Shown here one piece after another: positions 6,616-13,327 of a stretch of DNA of 13,723 nucleotides. The stretch lies in contig CANFZJ010000040.1 of assembly GCA_947451445.1 (NCBI GenBank), forward strand, positions 1 through 13,723. Reading direction: 5' to 3'. Within the stretch, counting starts at the first letter, position 1. Every line of letters begins with the position of its first letter. Source of the stretch: Comamonadaceae bacterium (GTDB taxonomy: Bacteria > Pseudomonadota > Gammaproteobacteria > Burkholderiales > Burkholderiaceae_C). The notes below the pieces were generated by a model, which was not told where the DNA came from, ran no database searches, and saw nothing but the letters and a program-made list of their open reading frames with translations. Made by a program: the position numbers and the translations under genes.

Positions 6616-7089
6616 ATGTCGTTATTAAGAACCTTGGCATTGGCGGTGGATGTGGCTAGTTTCAAACGGGACGCTGCCAGCCGTGCCTTGGCCGATGCGC
6701 AGCAAAAGTATTTTGGCGCGCAGGACCAGCAGACGCAATTGGAGTCGTACGCCGCTGAAACCGAGTCACGCTGGATGGCGCAGGCGCAAACCTGTGCATT
6801 GCCCGAGCTGATGCGCCACCACTACCAGTTTATGGAGCGGCTGGCCCAGGCGATCCAAATGCAGCAGGGGGTATTGGCCGACCACGCACGCTGGGTGGAG
6901 CAGGCGCGGACGCAGTTGACCCATGCTGAAATACGGGTGGCGACACTCAAGCAAGTGTGCCGCAACAAGCAGGCAGAGGCCGACCGGTTGTTGGGCCGGC
7001 GGGAGCAGAAGCAGATTGACGAATTTGCCGCGTTGCGTTTTGGAAAATCAACAGGCCACATGTGGGGTGAGGACTACCATGAGCATTGA
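6616..7089 (+). CDS. fliJ: Flagellar export protein FliJ
   Basis: FliJ is the small coiled-coil central stalk of the FliI ring; it contacts FlhA and recycles export chaperones. The product is 157 aa (E. coli 147) and nearly entirely helical. It is rich in Gln, Ala and charged residues, with heptads through 'RDAASRALADAQQKYFGAQ' and 'LTHAEIRVATLKQVCRNKQ', and ends with an 'RREQKQIDEFAA' segment that resembles the FliJ family end. Sequence conservation in FliJ is poor, so the position between fliI and fliK carries much of the weight. The ATG at 6616 is 9 bases after the fliI stop. It overlaps fliK by 11 bases. Confidence 0.88.
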   Translation: MSLLRTLALAVDVASFKRDAASRALADAQQKYFGAQDQQTQLESYAAETESRWMAQAQTCALPELMRHHYQFMERLAQAIQMQQGVLADHARWVEQARTQLTHAEIRVATLKQVCRNKQAEADRLLGRREQKQIDEFAALRFGKSTGHMWGEDYHEH

Positions 7090-8344
7090 AGCAGTACCGC
7101 ACGCATCCGTGCAAATCAGCAGCGATACGCCGCGAGGTGGGCAAAAAACCAGAGCTGCAGAGGCCACGTCAGGCAGCCTGCCTGGTGATTTTCAGTCTTT
7201 GCTATCTGGCTTGGATGAGGTTGCAGATATCCGTGTTCCTGGGGCTGCCGGCTTGGCGGAACCCGATGCGGCGGTAGCGGACGACCCTTTGGCAACGCCG
7301 CCCAATCGGAAGAAGTCGGGCCTGGCCAAACCACATGTGGACGCGACGACGGTGGATCCCGCAGCGCTGGCGGCCAGTGTGCCCATGACGCCCACGGCGA
7401 ATCCTGTCATAAGCGCAACCGTGGACCCTGCCGCCAGCTTGCCGTTGGCGGAGGTGGCCACTCCGTCCGAAGCGGCTGCCGATGCCCTTTCTGCTAGCAA
7501 TGGCCCGGCACAGATGGTGGGCGCTGACGTGCAGGAGAGTCCCCTCAATAGGGCCAACTACGCGTCGGTGTTTGAGCAAATGCAGAGCAGGCTGGCGGTC
7601 GATACTGCTAGCGACTCCGTGCCGCAGCCAATTTCTGCATTAAAAGAGAGTCAACGTAAGGCAGGTATTGCGGGAGCAGCTGCAGAAATGAGAGCGGATC
7701 GTGCATCCAGCGTGGCCGCTGCGAGTGCCTGGAGTCTGCCCGTTACGGCGCCTTCGGCCAGCCAGTCGCTCGCAGGCATGGCGGAAGAGCTGCAAGCGGC
7801 GGTGCGTGAAAAAACGCCCTCGACAGGTACGGTCGATGCCAAGCTGCCAGAGGGGGCGGTGCAACACTACTTTACGCCGACGGTTCAGTTCGAGGTTGCC
7901 AATGCGACGCTGGGCTCCAGCCCAGCGTCGCCCGAGGCGGCAGTGGCGGAGCAGGTGAACTACTGGATCGCCCAGGGTATCCAGAATGCGGAGCTCACCT
8001 TGGACGGCGCAGGCAGCCAGCCCGTGGAGGTCAGTATTTCCTTGTCGGGCAATACGGCGCATGTTGAGTTCCGAACAGACCAGCTGGAAACACGAGAACT
8101 TTTATCCGGTGCGGCCACCCATCTGAAAGATTTGCTGCAGCAAGAAGGGATGGTGCTTTCAGGTTTGTCGGTGGGGTCGTCCGGTGCGGGGGGGGCGGGG
8201 CCACGTGAGCGCAGGGGCTCTGCGGAGGTCCGCCAAAGTGCGGCCGGCACAAGCAAGGTGGATGCGGTGGGAGGGACGGCCGTGCCTATGCGTGCCTCCA
8301 GTCCGTTTGGCCCTTCTGGCCGCACAGTCGATTATTTCGTTTGA
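7079..8344 (+). CDS. fliK: Flagellar hook-length control protein FliK
   Basis: FliK is the exported molecular ruler that ends hook growth and switches substrate specificity through FlhB. The product is 421 aa (about 405 in E. coli). Residues about 40-260 are a low-complexity, Ala/Pro/Ser-rich ruler region with little conservation. The recognisable part is the Flg_hook C-terminal domain at about 285-365: 'AVAEQVNYWIAQGIQNAELT', 'VEVSISLSGNTAHVEF', 'LKDLLQQEGMVLSGLSVG'. The ATG at 7079 has GGTGAGG upstream and starts within the last codons of fliJ; the frame is open upstream inside fliJ but without ribosome-site support. The end, SGRTVDYFV, resembles other betaproteobacterial FliK tails. A 157-base gap follows before fliL. 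Confidence 0.9.
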   Translation: MSIEAVPHASVQISSDTPRGGQKTRAAEATSGSLPGDFQSLLSGLDEVADIRVPGAAGLAEPDAAVADDPLATPPNRKKSGLAKPHVDATTVDPAALAASVPMTPTANPVISATVDPAASLPLAEVATPSEAAADALSASNGPAQMVGADVQESPLNRANYASVFEQMQSRLAVDTASDSVPQPISALKESQRKAGIAGAAAEMRADRASSVAAASAWSLPVTAPSASQSLAGMAEELQAAVREKTPSTGTVDAKLPEGAVQHYFTPTVQFEVANATLGSSPASPEAAVAEQVNYWIAQGIQNAELTLDGAGSQPVEVSISLSGNTAHVEFRTDQLETRELLSGAATHLKDLLQQEGMVLSGLSVGSSGAGGAGPRERRGSAEVRQSAAGTSKVDAVGGTAVPMRASSPFGPSGRTVDYFV

Positions 8345-8349
8345 ACCGC

Positions 8350-8362
8350 AGGGGCGGCCCCT
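8350..8362 (+). terminator. Weak hairpin after fliK
   Basis: AGGGG (8350-8354) pairs with CCCCT (8358-8362) around a 3-base loop, six bases after the fliK stop, followed by only TTCT. It is a short stem with a poor T-run, so at most an attenuating terminator separating the fliF-K and fliL-R blocks. Confidence 0.25.
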
Positions 8363-8443
8363 TTCTGATGGGGGCTAATGCAGCGCTTTTGACCTGTTTA
8401 TCCCGTTATTATGGGCTTCGATTGGTTAAATAATGCACCATGG

Positions 8444-8465
8444 ATGCCACCGTTGATGGTGGCAT
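8444..8465 (+). promoter_or_regulatory. Perfect inverted repeat in the fliK-fliL gap
   Basis: ATGCCACC (8444-8451) and GGTGGCAT (8458-8465) form a perfect 8-bp stem with a 6-base loop. It ends directly before an in-frame ATG at 8466 and 37 bases before the preferred fliL GTG start. It could be a protein-binding dyad, an mRNA stability or attenuation hairpin, or a weak terminator (no strong T-run). Its function is not known. Confidence 0.4.
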
Positions 8466-8488
8466 ATGGTTTTGATGGGCGCCGCCCC

Positions 8489-8495
8489 GGAAGGA
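8489..8495 (+). promoter_or_regulatory. Shine-Dalgarno that decides the fliL start
   Basis: GGAAGGA at 8489-8495 is six bases upstream of the GTG at 8502 and is the best ribosome binding site near the fliL start. The in-frame ATG codons at 8466 and 8475 have no comparable site. Confidence 0.65.
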
Positions 8496-8501
8496 TTTAT
8501 T

Positions 8502-9092
8502 GTGTCTGCACCTGCTGCCGCTGATGCGTCTGCGCCGCCTAAAGCCAAAGGCAAGAAGATGGTTGTCATTATTGTGGCGGTCGTTCTGCTCTTGGCCATC
8601 GTCGGCGCAGTCTGGTTCTTTTTTCTCCGTCCACACCCTTCTGAAGACGGTGAAGAGGCGTCCACCCCTGCGCCCGCGGTCCATGCAGAGGCAAAGCCGG
8701 GTGTACCCCCCGTCTTTTTGCCGATGGACAATATGGTGGTTAATTTGGCCGATGCCGGCGGCGAAAAGTTTGCCCAGGTGGGGATCACCATTGGCGTGGT
8801 GGACCAGCACGTTTCCGATGCCGTCAAGGCCCATCTGCCCACTATCCGCAGCGCTGCGTTGATGCTGATTTCACAGCGCAGTTCGGAGGAGTTGCTGACC
8901 AAAGAGGGTAAAGAAAAACTGGCGCATGACATCTTGCGCGAGGTGTCGGCCCCCCTTGGTTATGAAGTCGAAGACCTGGAAGATGAGGCTGCTGCGGAGG
9001 CGGCCCCGCCCAAAAAGAAAGCCAAGAAGAAACACGTGGCGCCGCCCAACCCGGTGCTGAGCGTGCTCTTTTCCAGTTTCATCATCCAATGA
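8502..9092 (+). CDS. fliL: Flagellar basal body-associated protein FliL
   Basis: FliL is a single-pass inner-membrane protein that rings the MotAB stators and supports torque. From the GTG at 8502 the product is 196 aa. It has a Lys-rich cytoplasmic N-tail (residues 14-19), a TM helix near 20-41, a periplasmic domain with 'FLPMDNMVVNLAD' and 'GEKFAQVGITIGV', and the family C-terminus 'VLFSSFIIQ' (188-196). It is somewhat longer than typical FliL because of an insert with acidic residues (157-166) and the basic run KKKAKKK (171-177). The GTG is preferred to the ATG at 8466 because of the Shine-Dalgarno at 8489-8495 and the MSAPAAAD-type N-terminus; the alternative would add 12 residues. fliM follows after 24 bases. 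Confidence 0.9.
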   Translation: MSAPAAADASAPPKAKGKKMVVIIVAVVLLLAIVGAVWFFFLRPHPSEDGEEASTPAPAVHAEAKPGVPPVFLPMDNMVVNLADAGGEKFAQVGITIGVVDQHVSDAVKAHLPTIRSAALMLISQRSSEELLTKEGKEKLAHDILREVSAPLGYEVEDLEDEAAAEAAPPKKKAKKKHVAPPNPVLSVLFSSFIIQ

Positions 9093-9116
9093 TATGTACC
9101 GCCATGGAGCTGCTTC

Positions 9117-10121
9117 ATGAGTGAATCGTTCTTATCCCAGGAAGAAGTTGACGCACTGTTGGAAGGCGTCACTGGTGAAAGCCAAAAGGCTGCCGAAGAG
9201 GTCTTCGAGACAGGGGAGATCCGTAATTACGACATCTCCAGCCAGGAGCGGATTGTCCGGGGGCGGATGCCCACGATGGAGATCGTCAATGAGCGATTTG
9301 CCCGTAATTTCCGCATCGGCCTATTCAACTTTATTCGCAGAAGCCCGGAAGTCTCGGTGGGAACGGTGTCGGTTCAGCGGTACAGCGCATTTTTGCGGGA
9401 GCTTGCCGTACCCACCAACTTCAACATCATGGCTATTCGACCGCTGCGCGGTAATGGCTTGGTAGTGTGTGAGCCATCGTTGATTTTTGGGGTGATTGAT
9501 ACCTTGTATGGTGGGGTGGGTAAGTTCCAGACCCGCATCGAAGGCCGTGAGTTCTCCATGACGGAGCAGCGGGTGATCAATCGCCTGGTGGATGTGATTT
9601 GCACAGAGTACAAAAAGGCGTGGCACGGCATTTACCCTCTGGAGCTGGATTACCAGCGTTCTGAAATGCAGCCCCAGTTTGCGAATATTGCCACGCCGAG
9701 TGAGATCGTTATTTCTACGGTGTTTCAGCTAGAAATCGGTGATATCTCGGGGGCCATTCACATTTGCATGCCGTACTCGACGCTGGAGCCGATTCGAGAT
9801 GTACTGTATTCGGCCACGCAAGGCGATTCGGTGGAGATGGACCGCCGTTGGATCACCTTGCTGAGCAAAGAAATTCAAGCTGCAGAGGTCACTTTGGTGG
9901 CCGAGTTGGCCCAGGCGGATGCTACGGTAGAGCAGCTTTTGAGCATGAAACCCGGCGATTTCATTGAGTTGGAGCGTGAGCCGCGTATTCGGGCGTCCAT
10001 TGGAGGCGTGCCCATTTTTGAATGCCAATACGGAACGCACAATTCCAAATATGCGATTCGCATTGAAGAGTGCTTGCGTGGCAATGACAGCCATTCCCAG
10101 GGAGAGTCAAATGGCAACTGA
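9117..10121 (+). CDS. fliM: Flagellar motor switch protein FliM
   Basis: FliM forms the middle of the C-ring and binds CheY-P to reverse the motor. The product is 334 aa, the same length as E. coli FliM. The N-terminal 'LSQEEVDALLEGV' (residues 6-18) is the CheY-P docking peptide. The middle domain carries 'DISSQERIVRGRMPTMEIV', then 'LYGGVGKF' and 'EGREFSMTEQRVINRLV'. The C-terminal SpoA-like domain follows 'LEREPRIRASIGGVPIFEC'. An intact CheY-docking peptide suggests the motor is under chemotaxis control. The ATG at 9117 has GGAG at 9104-9107. The last 11 bases overlap fliN. Confidence 0.97.
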   Translation: MSESFLSQEEVDALLEGVTGESQKAAEEVFETGEIRNYDISSQERIVRGRMPTMEIVNERFARNFRIGLFNFIRRSPEVSVGTVSVQRYSAFLRELAVPTNFNIMAIRPLRGNGLVVCEPSLIFGVIDTLYGGVGKFQTRIEGREFSMTEQRVINRLVDVICTEYKKAWHGIYPLELDYQRSEMQPQFANIATPSEIVISTVFQLEIGDISGAIHICMPYSTLEPIRDVLYSATQGDSVEMDRRWITLLSKEIQAAEVTLVAELAQADATVEQLLSMKPGDFIELEREPRIRASIGGVPIFECQYGTHNSKYAIRIEECLRGNDSHSQGESNGN

Positions 10122-10530
10122 TAACAACAACGAAGAAGACGAAGATCCGATGGCCGCTTGGGCGGAGGCCCTGGAAGAGCAGAAGGTATCAGAAGCAAAA
10201 ACCGAGGATAGCGGGCAAGGTGGCCCGTTGTTTGGTGCAGCGTCTTCTGGTAAAGAAAATTTGTCGCAAGACATCAATATGGTGATGGACATTCCGGTCA
10301 CCTTGTCGGTGGAGTTGGGCCGCACCAAGGTGCCGATCAAGTACATCTTGCAGTTGGCCCAGGGTTCGGTGGTTGAGCTGGATGCGTTGGCCGGTGAGCC
10401 TATGGATGTGTTGATCAACGGTTACCTGATTGCACAAGGGGAGGTAGTGGTAGTGAACGACAAGTTCGGTATTCGCTTGACCGATGTGGTGACTCCCGCT
10501 GAGCGCCTGAAGCGTTTGAGCAAGGCTTGA
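10111..10530 (+). CDS. fliN: Flagellar motor switch protein FliN
   Basis: FliN makes the bottom of the C-ring and docks FliH-FliI near the export gate. The product is 139 aa (E. coli 137). The N-terminus is acidic and probably disordered (MATDNNNEEDEDPMAAWAEAL), and the SpoA domain spans about residues 50-135, with 'DIPVTLSVELGRTKVPIKYI', 'QGSVVELD' and 'GEVVVVNDKFGIRLTDVV'. The ATG at 10111 has GGGAGAG upstream and overlaps the fliM stop by 11 bases; the frame is open much further upstream, but only as a shadow within fliM. fliO follows after 9 bases. Confidence 0.96.
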   Translation: MATDNNNEEDEDPMAAWAEALEEQKVSEAKTEDSGQGGPLFGAASSGKENLSQDINMVMDIPVTLSVELGRTKVPIKYILQLAQGSVVELDALAGEPMDVLINGYLIAQGEVVVVNDKFGIRLTDVVTPAERLKRLSKA

Positions 10531-10539
10531 TCGCACGTG

Positions 10540-10860
10540 ATGGGCCAGACCTTGCTTGTGGTGGTGTTGTTTGTTGGTGTGTTGGCGATGCTCCCCATGG
10601 CGATCAAATGGATTCAGCGTCGCGCTAATGGTGGGTTCCCTGCCGCAGGCAATGCATCTCGTTTGGTGTCTGTGTTGCCCTTGGGCCCACAGCAGCGGAT
10701 CGTGACGGTGGAAGTAGGACCGGAAGGTGCACGCAAGTGGCTGGTACTGGGCGTTACCGGTCAGTCTATTACCTGTTTGCATACTGCCGCTGCGCCGATG
10801 GCAGATGCAGCCTATGCAGCGGTTGCCTCATCTGTCCAAAATGGTGGCGACCATGCTTAG
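10540..10860 (+). CDS. fliO: Flagellar export assembly protein FliO
   Basis: FliO is a small membrane protein that assists assembly and stability of the FliP ring and is not part of the final pore. The product is about 106 aa: an N-terminal TM helix (about residues 4-22, 'LLVVVLFVGVLAMLPMAI'), a basic KWIQRR junction, then a small SH3-like cytoplasmic domain with 'LVSVLPLGPQQRIVTVEV' and 'WLVLGVTGQSITCL', typical of FliO. The ATG at 10540 directly follows an in-frame GTG at 10537; either could be used, and no strong ribosome site decides between them. It overlaps fliP by 8 bases. FliO is poorly conserved, so context supports the call. Confidence 0.9.
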   Translation: MGQTLLVVVLFVGVLAMLPMAIKWIQRRANGGFPAAGNASRLVSVLPLGPQQRIVTVEVGPEGARKWLVLGVTGQSITCLHTAAAPMADAAYAAVASSVQNGGDHA

Positions 10861-11608
10861 TGCGCGTATGCGTGCAGCGTGGGGGGCGCTGGCATTGGTA
10901 GGTTTGGTGCATACCCCTGTATATGCCCAGGCGGCGGGCACATTGCCCTTGTTGATCGGCGCCTCTGGCCAAGGGGTAAGTTATTCGGTGCCGGTTCAGA
11001 CTTTGCTGTTTTTTACCGCCCTGTCGTTTTTACCGGCGATTTTGCTCATGATGACGGGATTCACCCGGATTGTGATTGTGCTGTCGTTATTGCGCCAAGC
11101 CCTGGGCACACAGTCTGCGCCACCGAACCAGATTGTGATTGGCTTGTCGCTGTTTTTGACCTTTTTTGTGATGGGGCCTACGCTGGACAAGGTGTACAAG
11201 GATGCCTATCTGCCCTATACGACCAATGCGCTGACGTTTGAGCAGGCCTTGGATAAGGGCGAGGCCCCGGTGCGCCAGTTCATGCTCAAGCAAACCAGGC
11301 AGTCTGACTTTGCATTGTTTGCAAAATTGGCCAAACTGGATGCCGGGGTGACCGCGGAAACCGCCCCTTTGCGTGTGCTGGTGCCGTCTTTTGTGACTAG
11401 CGAGTTGAAGTCCGCTTTTCAGATCGGCTTCATGATCTTCATACCATTTTTGGTGATCGACATTGTGGTGGCCAGCGTGTTGATGTCACTGGGCATGATG
11501 ATGCTGTCGCCTGTGTTGGTGGCGCTGCCCTTCAAGTTGATGCTCTTTGTGCTGGCGGACGGCTGGAACCTGCTGATAGGTTCTTTGGCGGCCAGCTTTG
11601 TCCAGTAA
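10853..11608 (+). CDS. fliP: Flagellar type III export gate protein FliP
   Basis: FliP forms the pentameric core of the export pore with FliQ and FliR. The product is 251 aa (E. coli 245). It begins with a cleavable-type signal peptide, basic then hydrophobic ('GALALVGLVHTP'), with a likely cleavage after VYA (residue 25), as known for FliP. Conserved blocks are 'GFTRIVIVLSLLRQALG', 'FMLKQTRQSDFALFAKLA' in the periplasmic loop, and 'FMIFIPFLVIDIVVASVL'. The ATG at 10853 overlaps the fliO stop; in-frame ATGs at 10841 and 10868 are possible alternatives, and ribosome-site support is weak for all. It ends in tandem TAA codons (11606-11611), 16 bases before fliQ. Confidence 0.96.
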   Translation: MLSARMRAAWGALALVGLVHTPVYAQAAGTLPLLIGASGQGVSYSVPVQTLLFFTALSFLPAILLMMTGFTRIVIVLSLLRQALGTQSAPPNQIVIGLSLFLTFFVMGPTLDKVYKDAYLPYTTNALTFEQALDKGEAPVRQFMLKQTRQSDFALFAKLAKLDAGVTAETAPLRVLVPSFVTSELKSAFQIGFMIFIPFLVIDIVVASVLMSLGMMMLSPVLVALPFKLMLFVLADGWNLLIGSLAASFVQ

Positions 11609-11624
11609 TAAGAAGTAGCGCAGC

Positions 11625-11894
11625 ATGAACTCTCAAATGGTGCTGACCATGGGGCAAGAAGCCATGTGGTTGCTGTTGATGGTTTCAGCCCCGATCTTGG
11701 TGGTGGTGCTGGTGGTGGGCTTGCTGGTGAGTATTTTCCAAGCCATTACGCAAATCCACGAGGCCACCTTGGCCTTTGTACCCAAGCTGATCGCGGCCAT
11801 GCTGGTGTTCGCACTGGCGGGCCCCTGGATGTTGAGCACGTTGGTGGACTATATCCGTCGGACTATCGAGTCCATTCCCACGCTGGTCTTGTAA
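11625..11894 (+). CDS. fliQ: Flagellar type III export gate protein FliQ
   Basis: FliQ is a two-helix membrane protein, four copies of which pack around the FliP/FliR pore. The product is 89 aa, exactly the usual length. TM1 spans about residues 14-38 and TM2 about 52-75, joined by the conserved 'ISIFQAITQIHEATLAFVPK'-type loop (here beginning VSIFQ). The ATG at 11625 follows fliP closely, and fliR begins 15 bases after the stop. Confidence 0.97.
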   Translation: MNSQMVLTMGQEAMWLLLMVSAPILVVVLVVGLLVSIFQAITQIHEATLAFVPKLIAAMLVFALAGPWMLSTLVDYIRRTIESIPTLVL

Positions 11895-11909
11895 CGCAAA
11901 GATCTATCG

Positions 11910-12680
11910 GTGCCGACCTTTACCGAAGCCCAGTTGGCAGAGTGGTTCTCTCCCATCATGTGGCCTTTTTTACGGGTGCTGGCGCTGTTTAGCGTAGCCC
12001 CTGTTTTCTCGTTAAAGGCAATACCCTTGCGGGCTAAAGTGGGCTTGGCTTTTTTTATCGCACTGGCGTCCCAGGGCTCTTTGGTGGGCCAGCCCACTAT
12101 CAGTTTTAACAGCGCCCAGGCTTTTGGAGCGGTAGTTCAGCAGGTGGGCGTGGGTTTGTCGATTGGATTTGCGGTGCGCTTGGTATTCGCGTCAGTTGAG
12201 CTGGCGGGTGAGCTGATTGGCTTGCAGATGGGTTTGAACTTTGCATCTTTCTTCGACCCGGGGAGCAACACCCAAGTCAGCGCAGTTTCCCGTTTTCTGG
12301 GCCACATGTCGTTGCTGCTGTTCGTTGTGATGAACGGTCACCTGGTGGTCATTATGGCGTTGGTAAAAAGCTTCGAGAGCTTTCCGGTAGACGGTAATTT
12401 TCTGGAAACCTTGCAGCACATCAAGATGTACAGCATGGGAGCGGATGTGTTTGCCAGTGCCTTGTGGATGGCTCTGCCCATGGTGGGCATGCTGCTGTTT
12501 GTCAACTTGACGATGGGCGTGATCTCCCGGGTAGCCCCCCAGATGAATATTTATGCGATTGGCTTCCCAGTGACCTTGACGATGGGCTTGGTCGGGGTGA
12601 CGGTCACGCTGCCCATGCTGGACCAACCCATCATGGCCTTGATGGAGCGTGCCGTGGACTTATTTGCTACCCAGCGGTAA
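11910..12680 (+). CDS. fliR: Flagellar type III export gate protein FliR
   Basis: FliR completes the export pore as a single copy, structurally a FliP-FliQ fusion. The product is 256 aa (E. coli 261) with about six hydrophobic segments. Recognisable parts are the N-terminal 'TFTEAQLAEWFSPIMWPFLRV', then 'VGLSIGFAVRLVFASVELAG', 'GLQMGLNFASFFDPGSNTQ', and 'LPMVGMLLFVNLTMGVISRV'. The start is a GTG at 11910; the next in-frame ATG would remove the conserved TFTEAQ segment. The ribosome site before the GTG is weak, so coupling to fliQ is likely. It is the last gene of the operon and faces the convergent response regulator 17 bases away. Confidence 0.96.
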   Translation: MPTFTEAQLAEWFSPIMWPFLRVLALFSVAPVFSLKAIPLRAKVGLAFFIALASQGSLVGQPTISFNSAQAFGAVVQQVGVGLSIGFAVRLVFASVELAGELIGLQMGLNFASFFDPGSNTQVSAVSRFLGHMSLLLFVVMNGHLVVIMALVKSFESFPVDGNFLETLQHIKMYSMGADVFASALWMALPMVGMLLFVNLTMGVISRVAPQMNIYAIGFPVTLTMGLVGVTVTLPMLDQPIMALMERAVDLFATQR

Positions 12681-12696
12681 GTGCGCGGTGTGCGCT
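12680..12696. terminator. Short imperfect hairpin between convergent fliR and response-regulator genes
   Basis: AGTGCGC (12680-12686) and GTGCGCT (12690-12696) form a 7-bp stem with two G-U pairs and a 3-base loop, filling the 17-base gap between the two stop codons. No T-run follows on either strand, so it is at best a weak bidirectional terminator. Confidence 0.25.
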
Positions 12697-12697
12697 G

Positions 12698-13327
12698 TCA
12701 AACCAGATTGTTGCGGATGGCGTAGACAGTCAGTTCTGCGTTATTGGCGAGCTTGAGCTTTTCTAGCACCCGTGTTCGGTAGACGCTGACAGTCTTGGGG
12801 CTGAGCAGCAGTTCTTCTGCAATATCTGACAGTCGCTTTCCCGATGCAATTTTTAAAAGCGTTTGCATTTCGCGTTCCGACAGAGCCGAGTGTGGCAACT
12901 CAAGTGCGGGTTTGGAGAGGCTTTCCACCAGCATCTGCGCGACTTCAGGGGTGACATATTTGCGACCTTGTGCCAAGGTCCGTACCGCCAGCACCAGTTC
13001 CTCGGGGTCGCCTGCCTTGTTCAAATAACCTTGCGCCCCGCCCCGCAGGCAGCGAATGGCATATTGGTCTTCTGGAAACATGGACACGATCAGTACCTTG
13101 ATGGGAGAGTCGGCTTCCCGCAGGCTGGCCAGTACCTCCATGCCGCCCCGACCTGGCATGCTCAAATCCAGCACTAACACATCGCAGGCGGCACTGCGCA
13201 GTAACTCTCGCACTTCTGCGTAGCTAGCGGCCTCACCTGTGACCTGGATATCCACTGCCTCGGACAGCATGTCGCGGATACCTCTGCGTACCATCGCATG
13301 GTCGTCACACAAAACTACATGGATCAT
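12698..13327 (-). CDS. NarL/LuxR-family two-component response regulator
   Basis: A cytoplasmic DNA-binding response regulator of 209 aa. The receiver domain (about 1-120) has the acidic pair D8-D9, phospho-acceptor D54 in 'VLVLDLSMPG', the switch serine S82 and K104 in 'YLNKAG'. The C-terminal LuxR-type helix-turn-helix (about 147-205) carries 'LSEREMQTLLKIASGKRLSD' and 'LLLSPKTVSVYRTRVLEKL'. The ATG at 13327 overlaps the stop of the upstream kinase as ATGA, indicating translational coupling, and GGAAA lies upstream. It is convergent to fliR. The subfamily resembles UvrY/GacA- or NarL-type regulators, but I cannot name the ortholog or target genes; a motility role is only suggested by location. 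Confidence 0.93.
   Translation of the reverse strand: MIHVVLCDDHAMVRRGIRDMLSEAVDIQVTGEAASYAEVRELLRSAACDVLVLDLSMPGRGGMEVLASLREADSPIKVLIVSMFPEDQYAIRCLRGGAQGYLNKAGDPEELVLAVRTLAQGRKYVTPEVAQMLVESLSKPALELPHSALSEREMQTLLKIASGKRLSDIAEELLLSPKTVSVYRTRVLEKLKLANNAELTVYAIRNNLV

Noticed and set aside
8389..8412. Sigma-70 promoter from TTGACC (8389-8394) and TATTAT (8407-8412) before fliL
   Set aside because: The spacing is only 12 bases rather than about 17, so the two elements cannot form a normal promoter.
8460..8475. Sigma-54 (-24/-12) promoter over TGGCAT before fliL
   Set aside because: The -24 GG is present but the required GC at the -12 position is replaced by TG, and the implied start would fall almost on the ribosome binding site.
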